Positions 5,904 to 6,257 of a stretch of DNA of 6,257 nt are shown in pieces. Within the stretch, counting starts at the first letter, position 1. Every line of letters begins with the position of its first letter. Location of the stretch: contig JBMNRY010000106.1 in NCBI GenBank assembly GCA_050944915.1, positions 1 through 6,257 on the forward strand. The letters are read 5' to 3'. The translations under genes and the position numbers were made by a program. The notes beneath the pieces were generated by a model. That model had not been told where the DNA came from, searched no databases, and worked only from the letters and a program-made list of their open reading frames with translations. The DNA comes from JBMNRY01 sp050944915 (GTDB lineage: Bacteria; Bacillota; Limnochordia; JAAZLZ01).

Positions 5904-6257
5904 ATGCAACAGGATAATGATCGTATTTCAACATGGCAAATGATGGTGATCCTGGTGAGCACCATCAACGCCACAGGGGTCCTGCGGCTACCCCGGCTCT
6001 TGGCGGAACGGGTCGGCCCCGATGGTTGGGCCAGTTTGACCGTCGGACATGGGGCCGGCTTCTTGATCATTTTAGTGATGATTAGGCTTAGTCGGCTTTA
6101 TCCTGGGGTCACCTTTGTAGAATACAGCCGACGGATTTGCGGTCCCTTCGGCAGTTGGTTAATCGTCATTACCGCCAGTTCTTTTTGGCTGTTAGTTATG
6201 GCCAGGATCGTCAGGGAGTTTGCCGAGGTGATGAAGGTCTTTGTCTTGCTCCGGACC
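5904..6257 (+). CDS. gerB: Spore germination receptor B subunit (GerB family permease), 5' part
   Basis: An open frame of 118 codons from ATG 5904 continues to the window edge without a stop. It is the start of a GerAB/GerKB-type B subunit, an APC-superfamily (spore germination transporter) membrane protein in which the germinant binds. Family signs: RISTWQMMVILVSTINATGVLRLPR (7-31), matching the conserved I---Q------ST--G---L-LPR opening of TM1; LAERVGPDGWAS (33-44), the usual (A)-AG-DAW-S loop; a second span GHGAGFLIILVMIRLSRLYP (48-67); then TFVEYSRRICGPFGSWLIVI (70-89), the F-EY-----G---G block. AGGGAG (5890-5895) sits 8 nt upstream of the start. The gap to the C-subunit gene is 20 nt, so it is in the same operon, giving the order A-C-B. 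About two thirds of the protein lie beyond the window. Confidence 0.93.
   Translation, partial: MQQDNDRISTWQMMVILVSTINATGVLRLPRLLAERVGPDGWASLTVGHGAGFLIILVMIRLSRLYPGVTFVEYSRRICGPFGSWLIVITASSFWLLVMARIVREFAEVMKVFVLLRT

Overview
The window reads as chromosomal DNA of a Gram-positive, endospore-forming member of the Bacillota. Reasons: a spore-germinant-receptor operon (GerA, GerC and GerB families), strong AGGAGG-type ribosome binding sites with correct spacing, and mixed ATG/GTG/TTG starts. Base composition looks roughly balanced. A complete LIV-type ABC transporter together with germination genes would fit a clostridial or related deep-branching lineage, but I cannot name a genus from this sequence.

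Region 1 (1-2734, + strand) is the distal part of a branched-chain amino acid (LIV/HAAT) ABC importer operon. It holds the 3' end of livH (permease), then complete livM (permease), livG (ATPase) and livF (ATPase). The genes are packed with gaps of 10 and 16 nt and one 14-nt overlap. A strong intrinsic terminator at 2797-2822 closes the operon. The periplasmic-type substrate-binding protein gene, if present, lies outside the window.

Region 2 (2735-3188) is intergenic with respect to the large genes but is not empty. On the minus strand it carries a convincing 39-codon ORF (2885-3004) for a tiny single-span membrane protein, with a near-perfect Shine-Dalgarno and a TTG start. Upstream of it are a TATAAT box and two inverted repeats. 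The livF terminator sits between the two convergent units.

Region 3 (3189-6257, + strand) is a germinant-receptor operon in the order A-C-B, the order seen in Bacillus subtilis gerK. The A-subunit gene is split by an apparent one-base deletion near 3738-3743: 185 codons end at TGA 3744-3746 and the rest continues in another frame to 4747. The lipoprotein C subunit starts on the last base of the A-subunit stop (TAATG). The B-subunit gene begins 20 nt later and runs off the window. In the spore inner membrane the three subunits form one receptor: A and B are membrane proteins (B is an APC-type permease fold that binds germinant) and C is a lipoprotein.

I see no RNA genes, CRISPR arrays, insertion sequences or obviously novel multi-gene system. 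The items most worth a second look are the A-subunit frameshift, the small minus-strand membrane protein, and the symmetric elements between the two operons.
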